Shown here: in pieces, positions 22,998-33,523 of the stretch
Layout of the letters: every line of letters starts with the position of its first letter
Position numbering within the stretch: the stretch's first letter is position 1
Assembly (NCBI GenBank): GCA_023374025.1
Contig: SIJG01000006.1
Coordinates: 759,814-823,813 of the forward strand
DNA: 64,000 nt
From: Heterodera schachtii
Lineage: Eukaryota; Nematoda; Chromadorea; Rhabditida; Heteroderidae
Reading direction: 5' to 3'
Notes under the pieces: model-generated
The model's input: only the letters and a program-made list of their open reading frames with translations
Told to the model about the DNA's origin: nothing
Database searches by the model: none
Translations under genes and position numbers: made by a program

Positions 22998-23961
22998 CAA
23001 CTTTTTTAGGGCTTAACCCATTCTAAGACATTTTTTAAAGTTTTATATGATTACAGAGGAAGTATAATACGCGAAAATTAAAAAAAAAGGATAAACTCGT
23101 CATTTCCTTGAAATCGAAACATTCGCTTTTCAGAAACCTAACAGAAAAGACCTTTTAAATTAAATAAAGGGCTGAAAAAAAGAAATAAGAAATTTCCCCG
23201 AACGAATAGAATAATTCTGGTCAGTTGGGTCAATCATCTTTTCTTTTTTTTTTGCTCTTCGGGCCAAATAATTTTTTTGCACCAGTATTATTTTAAAAAT
23301 CTTAAGCTAAGCGCCGAAGCCAAAAAAGCAGGAATTAGTAGAGATTTGCGCCGAAAAATCACAATTTGCCATTTTGTGCTAAAATTTTCAAAAAATAATG
23401 TATTCAATTGGGGCCGGGCGGCGCCCGCCGGGAAATTTTTTGGAAAATAAATGCAATATGATAAGAAAAAAATGTTCGAAAAAATTTCAAAAAATTTGTT
23501 TGAAAATTTTCTGATTTTTAATTTGGGGGGGGGGGGGCACGTGCCCCCATCCCCCCCCCCCCCCCCTAGATACGGGCCTGGGTGGAGAAGTCGATGTGTG
23601 ATCACTGATCAATAGGGATCGGATTTTTAGTGGCAAAAAAACCCCAAAATAATGCCCAAAATAGTGGCAAAAATAGTGGCGAAAAAGTTCCAATTTAATG
23701 GTGTAATTTTTTAAATATTTTTTATATGAAAAAAATTTAAATTAATGAAAACGATTTTATTCACTGATTGCAGTTATAAATGAGATACATTTCGAAATTT
23801 TCATGGGTAAAAGATATACGATTATCGGCCAAAACTGATTTGTAAACGGAAAAAGATCGTTGCACATCGCAAGATGTCAGAGGAGCAAAATAAATTTTGG
23901 GAATTGAATTTATGAAAAATATTTATAGATCGATTTTGAAAATTTTAAGGTCGATTCTAAG
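22998..23961. other. AT-rich intergenic with degenerate repeats
   Basis: No gene seen. Contains a GCGGCGCCCGCCGGG patch near 23409 related to the hairpin family listed in the findings, and poly-G/poly-C runs near 23525-23566. Confidence 0.4.
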
Positions 23962-24383
23962 TAGAGTTGCACGGGACCGGGTCGGGAAATCCCGGTTTTT
24001 CAGGTCCCGGTCCCGGTTTTTGAAAAAATTCCCCACTTAACAGAATATTTTTTATATTTTCTTTACCATTTTTGTAATTGAAATTTTAATTAATAAATAA
24101 AAATAGTCCAAGTTTATTTTTATTTAATTTTTAAACAGGCTAAAAAATAACAAATTAACCAAATATTGGTCATTTTTTTACAAATTCTGTTAACATATTT
24201 CACTCAAATTTTCAAAAATTTTTCAAAAATTTTTCTCTTGGGAAAATTCCCGGTTGGTCCCGGTCCCGGCTTTTCTTGCGGTCTCGGTCCCGGACGAAAA
24301 TCGAGGTCCCGGTCCCGACTTTTCTAGTCCTGGTAAGTCCCGGTCCCGGTTTTTGTCAAAAATCCCGGTCCCGTGTAACTCTA
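23962..24383. mobile_element. hAT-type MITE, 422 bp, 8-bp target duplication
   Basis: Terminal inverted repeats TAGAGTTGCACGGGACCGGG (left) and CCCGGTCCCGTGTAACTCTA (right) are near-perfect. The element is flanked on both sides by ATTCTAAG (23954-23961 and 24384-24391), an 8-bp duplication typical of the hAT superfamily. The interior carries CCCGGTCCCGG tandem motifs near both ends and no transposase. Confidence 0.9.
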
Positions 24384-24391
24384 ATTCTAAG

Positions 24392-25292
24392 GGGCATATT
24401 TTTTTTGTTTTTATTGCATTTTTGTTAATAAATTTTGAAAAAAGGCCAAAATAGTGGCAAAAAACTATTTTAGTGGCCAACTTCCAAAATAGTTTTTTTT
24501 TGTGGCAAAACCCCAAAATAGTGATTCCTAATGATGAATAGTGGCGTTAAAACGAAGAATTTCCAAGCTAAAAATGTGTTTTTCGTGCATTTCTCGTCGA
24601 AATAAAGCCGCACAAAAAATAGTTAAAAAACTAAAAATCCATTCCCTAGTGATCACTGATCAGTTCAACTGCTCATTTCTTCTGCTGAATTTACCCTTTC
24701 TTTTTCCAATTCTGCGGATCGTCCTTCCCTTTTTGGATGATTTTTAGAGTCAAATTTTCGTTTCTATAGCAACATTTCGGATTATTCTTTTGCTTTTATT
24801 TACCATTAAAGAAAATGCGCGGAAAATCACCCATGTTTTCTAATAACCGAAACATTTTTGAAATTAATGATTTTTCTTAAATCACGCCATTAGTTGCAAT
24901 TAAAATGATTGACTGCCAGCCGTTTGTTATTAATCGCCAATTATTTTTACTGATAATAAATTAAAATTAATGGCTTTTCTTAACATCACGCCACCAATTG
25001 CAATTAAAAAAAGTGATTGACAGCCAGCCATTTGTCCCATTAAAATAATGATCAATTACCTTTACTGATAGCAAACCAAACCAATTTGTTATTCACTTTG
25101 GACAATTAGGAAAAAGTGGTAAAAATGGCAATAATAACTGAAACGGAGTGATTACTATAAATTCTGAATAATTTTAATAAAATTTCAGTAAATTCTTTTT
25201 GGTTTAATAAAATTAATAAAACTGTTTTAATTTATAATATATGTATTCATTGCAGTAAAACTTTTCTTGGTGTAAATTGGCCATTTTTGGAC
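24392..25292. other. AT-rich intergenic with short internal duplication
   Basis: No gene. A block around 24868-24960 (AACATCACGCCA-like, GATTGACTGCCAGCC) is repeated in degenerate form at 24968-25075. Confidence 0.45.
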
Positions 25293-27699
25293 ATGCTAAA
25301 GGTGTTTTGCTTCTGCTGCTGGTTGGCTGTTGCTTTGGGTCAGCCAAAAATTACCAGCGAAACTTTGGACAGCGACCGTAAGCCTTCTTTGGAACGTTTT
25401 TACGATGACCAAGAATGTCAATTTTTAGCTGTATCGGTGGTGAGCAAATTGACAGCAGAGTACAACAAACTCTCCGGCCCGGCATTTGACTTCCTTCACC
25501 ACCTGAAATGGATCAGCGAGAGCAGTAAGTTTTTCATGAAATTAACAGGTCCCGCGGGCAGCATCCTGGCGGCCTGCATTGACCAGCTACTTCCGGTTTG
25601 ATCATTGATAATAAACTTTGTACTTTATTAGTCTGCTAAGCGTTTTGCATCCATTTTAGCCCGAGGACCCCCTTCTCAAGGCTCTCGGAATTTTGCATGA
25701 CCAAGTTGAGCGAAGATTCACCGAACAAAAAAACATCATCGAAGGCGGAATGAATCGAATCCGAGCGGCATTCGAGCTGAACGACTATGACACGGTCATT
25801 CTTAGGCCGATTAAATTAACATTAATGAATGGAAAATTTCCTAGTTTGTCCACGTTCCAATGAATGCGCTTTCCACAATTTTCCGAAAGATTCTTGACCC
25901 GAAGAAAGTGCGCAAATGGAAAAGGGAATTTTTTTATGCATGCACTGAGTGGAATTTGGCACCAAAATTTGTTTTAAATGTCAGATGGATTTTTAATTTT
26001 TAAAAATAATCATAATATTTTTCACAGTACATTAATCAAAAAGTGAATGTCAACTGCCATTCAATCCCCAAAAGTCATTTGGCGGACGTCAACAAAACCA
26101 AACGACTCTTTGATTCGGTTTTTCGGCGATTAAGAGACCAAAAAGGCTCAACCGATTATGTTTCTTTCTGCGCAATTTATTTTCGTAAGCTCACTTAATT
26201 AGTGGCATAGGTGGCCTAAAATGATTTATCCGATTGAACGGTTCGCATTGTTTTCGAAGAGCGAAGCGCAACACACCGTTTCAAAATTGCGGCAATGTCT
26301 GTTTTAAATTTCTTAAATTTTATTATTTGTTATCTATCATCCTATGGGTAAGCGAAAATTTAGTGTTTGGAAAAATGGCTACAAACAATTCGACCAACTT
26401 GATGGAACTGAACACTTCTTTAACTGATCTGTTAAAAGGCCCTACTCCCGAAACGTTTGTTTTTGTCCTTGTTTTTGTTTTAAATTAATTCCAACAAAAT
26501 TAATTTCATTCAAGTGAATTTAAAAAAATAAATATATTAACTTTTCAACTACAGTATTTTAATATACCTATAATAGGTGCCTTCTCCGCAGTGTCTACGA
26601 GAGTTACTCTTCCAGGCGGCGGCCACTTTTGCGATTTGCCGAAGTCGTAACACATGATGCACTTCGACTGGTACTATCACTCATTAATATGCTAATTCTT
26701 ATTACTCGCATATTTAAATTGTAGTTCGTTTTAAATTTAGGCCTTAATGGGTGGTTTGTGCGCGAACTTCTCCCATGCTCCTGATCACGAAAAAACCAAA
26801 GAGGCGATTGAGGAAATTGCGGTGTTCACCAAAGACATTTTAGGGAATGTTTCGGAGTGGGTCAGTATGGAACTGGTAAATAAATCAAAAAATATAATAC
26901 AGTAATGGGGGACTGTATCTTTATCAAAAAAATGCTCAATTAATCCAATCTTTGCCATAGAGTGACGCATGGCCAATGGAAATAGAAAGGCACATTGAGA
27001 AGGCCATTGTTGCTGTAATTTAAAAATTGTAGTCTAATTGTGAAAAAAATTTAGTTATGTGTCACAAGTCCTCGTGACGTTAAATTGGGACCGATTTGCT
27101 AATTTTTGGCTGCGGTGTCCTTTTGAGCACTGTTTGGCAATTCACCTTTACCATGGCATTAACATTGTGGTTGTGCGACATAGGCTTGGTGAAGAAAAAA
27201 GGGCAGTTTTTGCGACAAAATGGTTTGAAGAGAAGCAAACAGCACTCACAGAATTTATTAAGTAAAAAATATTTTTCGCGTTTTATTTAAGTCAAGTCTC
27301 AAGTTCATTGGAGGGGGGTGGGCTGGGCTCAATGTGTCATTAGGCTTACAGCCTTATTTGAGAAGGAAAATTGATAAGGTAATTCAAATTGTTCACGCTG
27401 CTTTTTTGTTTGTTTGTTAATTTGCTTCATTGTTCAGGGAGAATGACAAAATCAGCAACCTGATACGGTTGACAGAAAAAATTGAGAGTGCTGTCGGCCC
27501 ATTGACATCAGACGATCGTTACAGAAGTTTTGTGATGGTACATGTCAGTTCGATGACATCTGCCGGATGTGTCCTTAACGTCGGGATCACAAGCGCTCAT
27601 TTTGCCAATCAGAGCTGGTATAGCTACCTTGAAGTGTATACCCACTATTGGATCATAACGACCAATGATGAGCGTTTCAAAGTATATCTATTTCTATAA
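25293..27699 (+). CDS. unrecognised secreted helical protein, 3' part uncertain
   Basis: Exons with matching phase: 25293-25595, 25660-25794, 25845-25979, 26028-26184, 26262-26300, 26364-26454, 26592-26670, 26741-26875, 26961-27014. Start ATG 25293 opens a signal peptide (MLKVFCFCCWLAVALGQ). Three exons are exactly 135 nt in phase 0, hinting at an internal repeat of a 45-residue unit, although sequence similarity among them is weak. The rest is amphipathic and mixed charge, with a few Cys. Downstream open segments (27056-27265, about 27300-27378, 27432-27699, with WDRFANFWLRCPFEHC and ESAVGPLTSDDRYRS) look coding, but they do not join in phase, so an indel or decay is likely. I recognise no domain. 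Likely exported. Confidence 0.55.
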
Positions 27700-28059
27700 C
27701 AATGTTTTTTTTGGAATAATTTTTCTCTTTGTGATATTTTCATTTTTTGTAAATTGTTCAATAAATTCATGTTAATATTCAATGAGTAGGAAACAGCGAA
27801 CCTGTGATAAATGGCCATTAGGTTCCGTGAGACCAATTCTTTTATGATTTCTATTTCTCTGGTTTCTGGGTGTCGGTTTCGACTCACAATCAGAGAGCCT
27901 CGAGGTCAATTCTCAGTCTTATGGTCTCGGAAAGTAGAAAATCTAGTGATCAGTAACCACTAATTCGAAATAAAGCATAGCCAATATAAAATGAAGGGGA
28001 ATGTCCAAAAAAGATCGACGATTAGACCAATCGGTCATCGTTATGGCCCAGTGGACGAA

Positions 28060-29312
28060 TCAATCCGATGATCGCCCTTGGAGCTTGTTGTCCCGCGCCC
28101 AGCACTTCTCTATCAGATCATCCAGCAGCGGGTCGTCCTTAAGCATCAGTTCCGGGTCCGCACTCATATCGGACAGCACCAAAAAAATGGCATTCGGATC
28201 GTTGTGATTGGCAATCACTGGGAAAAAGGGAGGGGAATTAGCAAAATAAAAATTAACATCCAAATTAAAATACCGTATTTCCTAATATATAGCCCCCGCC
28301 CCCTAAATTAGAACCCCCCCCCCCCCCTTAAAATAAAGCCCCCCTTTCGAGGGGGGGGGGGTTGAAAAATAAAGCCCCGGGGGCTATTTCAAATATATGC
28401 CCAAGGTTAAGTAATCAAATTGCAGCCAACCTAAGCTCATGCATTTGTTGGACAGATTGCGCGCCTCTTCCCCGGCCCTATCGTCCGCGAGCATCGCAAG
28501 CAGTACATGTTGCAGACGCGGGAAGAATTGATCAACGCCGGACATCAGTTCAAATTTGCCGGGCGACTGCGACAGTGCCATGTTCGCCTTAAAATGTATA
28601 AGAAAAATTAAAAATAATTTAAAAACAATCGGAAAAAAGTGAGAAGGAAGCTTTACTTTGTCAAAAATGGCATCAAGCGCGCGCAAAGCGCTCAATCGAA
28701 GTTCGGCCGATGGACACTTTTCATGGAGTTGTTCGAGCTTAAAACGAAAATTGGCAATAAAAATTTAAAGTCCCATTGAATTACTGTTAAATGCTCAAAA
28801 TGCGCTTTGATGTCGCCGCTTTGTCCTTCCGCTTTTCCGCCCTCCGCGCCGCCATCGATCGGTGCAAATGCCAATTCGATCATTTGCTCCAAGTGGGGCC
28901 CAATTGCGCTGCTTGCGGACATTGGGATGAGTTCAGTCAGCACTTTCAATGCGCGCTCCTTCAGCTGTACGTCAGCCGTGGCACTTCCACTGATCAGCAA
29001 AGCGTGGAGCAATTTTATCACCGGACGCCAGCCCAACTCAGTGCCGATCAGTCCGATCACTTCCGATTGGGTTTTGCTTAATTAAACATATCTCCGTCGG
29101 ACCCGTTAATTGATCAGAGAAATTTCCTTTGGACAAACTCACAAAGGTTCAATGACACTTTCAAGAGAAAGGAAAAGCTGCTTTAGGGCTGAATGATCTG
29201 CAGAAAGTGCGTCGATTTGATCATTTAAACGGAAAGAGGCCGATTCAGCTTTGCCAGCTGAGACTAAATATTGCAGCAAATCTTCCTTGAATTTGTCTTC
29301 CATTTTTGTCAT
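28060..29312 (-). CDS. helical protein, ARM/HEAT-like, 285 aa
   Basis: Five minus-strand exons, 29143-29312, 28785-29076, 28657-28737, 28431-28587 and 28060-28217, join in consistent phase (858 nt) from ATG 29312 to TGA. There is no signal peptide. The sequence is built from amphipathic helices such as LGWRPVIKLLHALLISG, LKERALKVLTELIPM and ELRLSALRALDAIF, in the style of armadillo/HEAT repeats. A distant relation to proteasome assembly chaperone PSMD5/S5b is possible but not shown. Intron 4 contains a fragment related to the ends of the Pogo element next door. An intracellular scaffold or chaperone role is inferred only from the fold type. Confidence 0.72.
28275..28400. mobile_element. Pogo-end related MITE fragment in intron
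   Basis: Starts TACCGTATTTCCTAATATATAGCCCCC-like (28273 on) and carries AATAAAGCCCCCC and CCCGGGGGCTAT motifs shared with the element at 29443-30923. The right terminal repeat is degraded. Confidence 0.6.
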
Positions 29313-29442
29313 TTTCTAAATTAAATTAAAAAATAAATAATTTAATTGTTTGTTTTTAATTAAACAATTTAAGCATTAATTAAATAACAAATATTTTTGA
29401 TTGTTTACAGATATTAATTTGTAAAAACAAAAAAAGGATTAC

Positions 29443-30923
29443 CGTATTTACTCGATTATATCCCCCCCCTCGATTAGAACCCCCCTCTCGAATAAAGCCC
29501 CCCTTTTTAGGGGTGTTGAACTATAAAGCCCCCCCCTCGATTAGATCCCCCTCTCGATTATAGCCCCCCTCAAAAAAAATTTATTTTTTTCAAAATTTTT
29601 TAAGTCAGAAAAATGCAAAAACTATTGAAAACAATTTATTTCAATAAAAATTAACAAAAAAATATTAGGAAACTTCAACATCAATTTCTCCGTCGCTTTC
29701 ATCTTCGCCTAAATCGATTTCTTCCACCATTTTCAGTACTTCTTCTTCCTGTCGATGTTGCTTCAAAAGAGCGAGCCCATTTGGAATTGCTCCGTCCGGC
29801 TAAAAATAAGAAAATTTCAATAATTTTAGCATTCGTGAGCACCTTAAAAACGTGAATTTTGTCGTCGTGTCGGCCTTTTTCCTCCTTACTAATCCCATAC
29901 GTCAAAAAAGAGTCGGCAATCATTTGCTTTGGAAGCGAGTCCCATGCATTGACAATCCATTCCAGGTAGACCTCCATTGGTGGGGCCTTCAGATTTCCGC
30001 CTGATGTCGTCGCCTTTTCGCCATGGGCCATCCAATCGTTGTACATCTTTCGAATCGCTTCTTTGAAGGGTGCGTTCCAACAGACATCTGGCGCCTAAAA
30101 ATAATCTGTGTCAAAAAACAAAAGTTGAATTGACCTGAATGTATTTGGTGGTCCCACCCGGAATGACCGCAGAGTGAAGAGCCAAGCGACGAAGCGTTTT
30201 CTTTGTGTCCTCGCTGATGTGGCAACCGAAACTGTCCCAAACCAAGAGACGGGCGCCGAAATGGAAATTTCCGAAAATCTTAATTTTAAAGTTAATGACT
30301 TTTTGTCATTCTTCTGCACCTTTTCTAAGTACTCCGTCGTCAAGTCGTTGTCCATCCGCAGGTGACTTTTGAGCCGAATCCCTCTTCGCCGTCATGTGAA
30401 AATGAGCATGGCGCAATCGCATGGCAAGATTTTCTGCACTTCCAGCATTGGTGCGCACCAGAACAACGATTGTTGCAGTAGCAGCAAATCTTAAGATAAT
30501 GTTGTTAAGAACTTTTTAATAGGTATATACATTTTCAGTCGATGATTCAGGCACGGTTTTTACTGCATCCATAATTAAGTACTAATAAAATGATTGTTGT
30601 TTTTAGTACCTAAAAAATTGAAAATAGACAATTAGGTATTGGTAGAATTTTAAATGAAAATTTGGTAGATATTTCTAAAAAATTGCACAAAATTACTTTG
30701 CCGAAAATGAAAAAAAACATTTTTAATTACCTAACACCACTGAAAATTTTGGTATTTTGGCAAAAATTTTACCAAAAAAACACAATTTTTGTCAGATTTT
30801 TGGAAAAAAAGGGTTGAACTATAAAGCCCCCCCCTCGATTAGATCCCCCCTCTCGAATAAAGCCCCCCTTTTGAGGGGGGTTGAACAATAGAGCCCCCGG
30901 GGGCTATAATCGAGTAAATACGG
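29443..30923 (-). mobile_element. Pogo-like DNA transposon, 1.5 kb, TA duplication
   Basis: Inverted ends CCGTATTTACTCGATTATA (29443 on) and TATAATCGAGTAAATACGG (to 30923), flanked by TA on both sides, as in the Tc1/mariner-pogo superfamily. Just inside each end are stacked AATAAAGCCCCCC / CTCGATTAGA repeats. It carries a truncated transposase on the minus strand. Confidence 0.85.
29665..30360 (-). pseudogene. Pogo-family DDE transposase, C-terminal remnant
   Basis: Minus-strand exons about 30320-30360, 30135-30278, 29843-30094 and 29665-29799 join in frame. The sequence carries the pogo/Tigger DDE signature: LLVWDSFGCHISEDTKK with a catalytic Asp, then AVIPGGTTKYIQ, APDVCWNAPFKEAIRKMYNDW, and an acidic C-terminus after a (D/E)-rich EEIDLGEDESDGE. 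The DNA-binding HTH region and the first catalytic Asp are not recognisable upstream (30361-30500 has only scrambled coding-like sequence), so the copy is probably non-functional. It lies inside the terminal inverted repeats. Confidence 0.8.
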
Positions 30924-30925
30924 TA

Positions 30926-31789
30926 TTTTAATTTGCTCTCTCCGTCTTAACAAGAATTTTGCATTTTCAAAAGTCATTTATGTAAATGCATCGCAATCAA
31001 TTTTGATTCTTTGTTTTTATTTTTATGGAGGAGCAGCAGAAAAGGCAGAGAAATGAGAAATGAGCAAGGAAATGGGAAAATTTATTGAAAACAAAATGAG
31101 ACAGAAGAAAGAAGAGTGTCACAAAAACACATCATTTTTCAAAAATTAGTATTAAAATAATAGATAAAAATAATTAAAAATTATTTAAAAAAACGATGAG
31201 AGTTTGTAAAATGTTAGAAAATGCACTAGAAAGATTGAAAAAAAATAAAATCATTTATTTTGTTTTATTAAGTACAAAATCAAATTTTCGTGGAAAGGAC
31301 TCCCTCGTAAATTTTGATAATTTTCGTAAACTCGAAATTTTTTAGATAACAATTTCCAATTATGTTATGACATCATTTTTTGAATTTTAGAAATTTTTCA
31401 CAAAATTTCAACAATTGTGTTTTGTCCACTTGATCTTGAATTGCGTAAGCTGTTCTCGAGTGTTCATTTTGATGATTGCTTTTTGTTGTGTTTGCGCAGC
31501 ATTTTCCGTCCTTTGCCTTTGCCTTTGCCCCCCCCCCCCCCGACCTTTGGCACAATTGCCCATTTGTCATGTGAACAATCTGTGCAGCATTGGTAATTTT
31601 TAAGAGAGTATTCTCGAGATTTTCGATCTCGACCCTTGAATCTCTGAGCCTATTTAAAGATTCGCTCTCAGCATTTTTTACATTTTAAATTGGCACAAAA
31701 CACAGAGATTTTTTTCAATCTGCCATTGATCGTCACCATTAAGTGATTTAGGTATGTATTACATAATTAATTATCCGTTTTAAGTTAAA
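30926..31789. other. AT-rich intergenic, no gene seen
   Basis: No supported exon. A poly-C run lies near 31530-31541, and a short CTCGAG-type patch (TCTCGAGATTTTCGATCTCGA) near 31611-31632. Confidence 0.4.
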
Positions 31790-32015
31790 ATGCATTTTTT
31801 TTCCGCTGCTGGCAATTTCCTCCATAATTGGCGTTGTGCTTCTCGTCGTGGCAACAATTCAAACACATGGTTATGGGTTTGATCAAGATCAACAGCTGGG
31901 AATGTCCGGAGGCGGAGGAATGCCGGAAGGAATGGGAGGCGACGGAGGAGGACCCGGAGGAATGCCCGGGGGAATGGGAGGCGATTCCATGCCATTCGGG
32001 TCGGACCAAAATTGA
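31790..32015 (+). CDS. Gly/Met-rich secreted peptide, start offset by one T
   Basis: Downstream of ATG 31790 a run of eight T throws the frame. With seven T the peptide would be a signal sequence (MHFFPLLAISSIIGVVLLVV) followed by a Gly/Met-rich mature part (GGGGMPEGMGG, GGMPGGMGG) and a TGA at 32013-32015. In the given sequence the open frame can instead be entered from an acceptor at TTTTAAG (ending about 31786). Either the T run is miscounted or a 5' exon supplies the start. About 74 aa. No family known; it resembles short Gly-rich nematode secretory peptides. Confidence 0.5.
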
Positions 32016-32121
32016 AACATTAGAGAATCCATCAGAAAGAAGGAATTGGCAAAGATGGAGACTTGTTATAGTCCAATTAAGATCGCAAAAAACAACAAAT
32101 TTTCTTTCCTAATTAATCGAC

Positions 32122-32814
32122 ATGAAGCGAACCAACGCATCAAACATCACTCCACCTCGCGCCAAACGTGCAATGCCACCTGCACTGGACCTGGACCAAA
32201 ACACTGCCACACTCGAAGAGCAAGAACGCCAACGCACCCTGGTCTTCATTGGCCTCCCGGAAAGCAATGCCATCCGCCCATCGGAGCGTGTTCAGGAAGA
32301 GAGGGAAGCCATCACAAAAATCCTGGACCATCTTGAAGTTGAGGCCCAACCAACGGCCGTCTTTCGACTCGGACGATACGACCCGCAGCGAACAACACCA
32401 CGCCCGCTCAAGGTGGTCATGCCAACGCCCACACACCAACATGTGGCACTCGGAGGATGGAAGCGCGAGCGTGCTCGGCTCCGTTCCCAACAGAACCTGA
32501 CCCGTCTGTTCATCCGTCCGGCGCTGTCCAAAGAACAACTCAAAGAGGAATACGAAGCGCGTCTCCGAAAACGTCAACAAAACCCAGCTCCACCGGCACC
32601 TCCAACCCAGCTCCCAAAAACGACGAATGACCAGACTCCCGTTGTTGCACCAAACCAGAAGGAGGCCAGCGAAGACATGTCCAAACCGCCGGAAGTTTTT
32701 GACCAAACTATCATCGTTTGTTATGAAGCATTAAAATCATTGCCACCAACCGACAAAATTACTCACCAAATTCAATCACTCAAAGAACAATACCCTCATC
32801 TTTTCAATAAATAG
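32122..32814 (+). CDS. LINE ORF1-like RNA-binding protein, 230 aa, stand-alone
   Basis: Intact single ORF from ATG 32122. The central block (QRTLVFIGLPESN, ILDHLEVEA, AVFRLGRYD, PLKVVMPT, LTRLFIRPALSKEQ, YEARLRKR) matches the nucleocapsid-like ORF1 that precedes reverse transcriptase in many nematode non-LTR retrotransposons. There the fold is RRM-like and binds element RNA. Here no reverse transcriptase or endonuclease follows; the next 700 bp are AT-rich. The C-terminal 70 residues are Pro/Gln-rich then helical. It is either a truncated element or a recruited gene, and the open frame without stops favours recent origin or selection. Confidence 0.65.
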   Translation: MKRTNASNITPPRAKRAMPPALDLDQNTATLEEQERQRTLVFIGLPESNAIRPSERVQEEREAITKILDHLEVEAQPTAVFRLGRYDPQRTTPRPLKVVMPTPTHQHVALGGWKRERARLRSQQNLTRLFIRPALSKEQLKEEYEARLRKRQQNPAPPAPPTQLPKTTNDQTPVVAPNQKEASEDMSKPPEVFDQTIIVCYEALKSLPPTDKITHQIQSLKEQYPHLFNK

Positions 32815-33523
32815 TTCTGTCAGCCTCCAAACATTTCCTCAAATTAAAAAAAACAATACATTTATTCCAGTACTTCTAATTTCTCTCAAAATTTTTCCTC
32901 AAAAAAAAAAAAATTTTTTTTATTTTTTCTCTCTCTTTTTTTAAACTCTTAAAACAAATTTCTTCGTTGGAGGTCTGACTATATTTTTCTCCAAATTCAA
33001 TTGTCTTATTTCACTGCTATCTGACTTTATTTTTCCAATCAAATTTCAGTATGTTTTCTTCAGTTTGTTTTCTTTTATCACTACTTCACATTTGACCTCA
33101 TTTCCACCAAAAGTGTAAGTGGCAAATGCCCTTCTTTTGGTATTTTTATTTTTGAATAAATAAATGGAAAGAGTGATTGATCACAGATGCTTTCTTTGAT
33201 CGGTGAAATCAAAGGCAAAAATCTAATGAATGAATTTGAAAATTAAAGAAAAAAAAGCAAAAAAATTAATGTTGAATTGGTGAAATTTTCGCAGAGTCAA
33301 TGTCATAATTATTCCTTGAAATTATTTTTTAAATATAAATATTTTAAAATAATTTATTTTAATTAAAATCTTAATTATTATTTTTTCTTTTATGAGGAAA
33401 AGTTTACATTTTGCTTATAAATTGGAATATGCAAAAATTGTTGTTCTGACTATATACATACTGTACATATAAAATATTGATTTTCCAAAAGCGTTAAAAT
33501 GTGTTGTCTTTCTTATTACGGCA
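32815..33523. other. AT-rich intergenic, convergent ends
   Basis: Spacer between the plus-strand ORF1-like gene and the 3' end of the minus-strand K+ channel. No gene seen. Confidence 0.45.
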
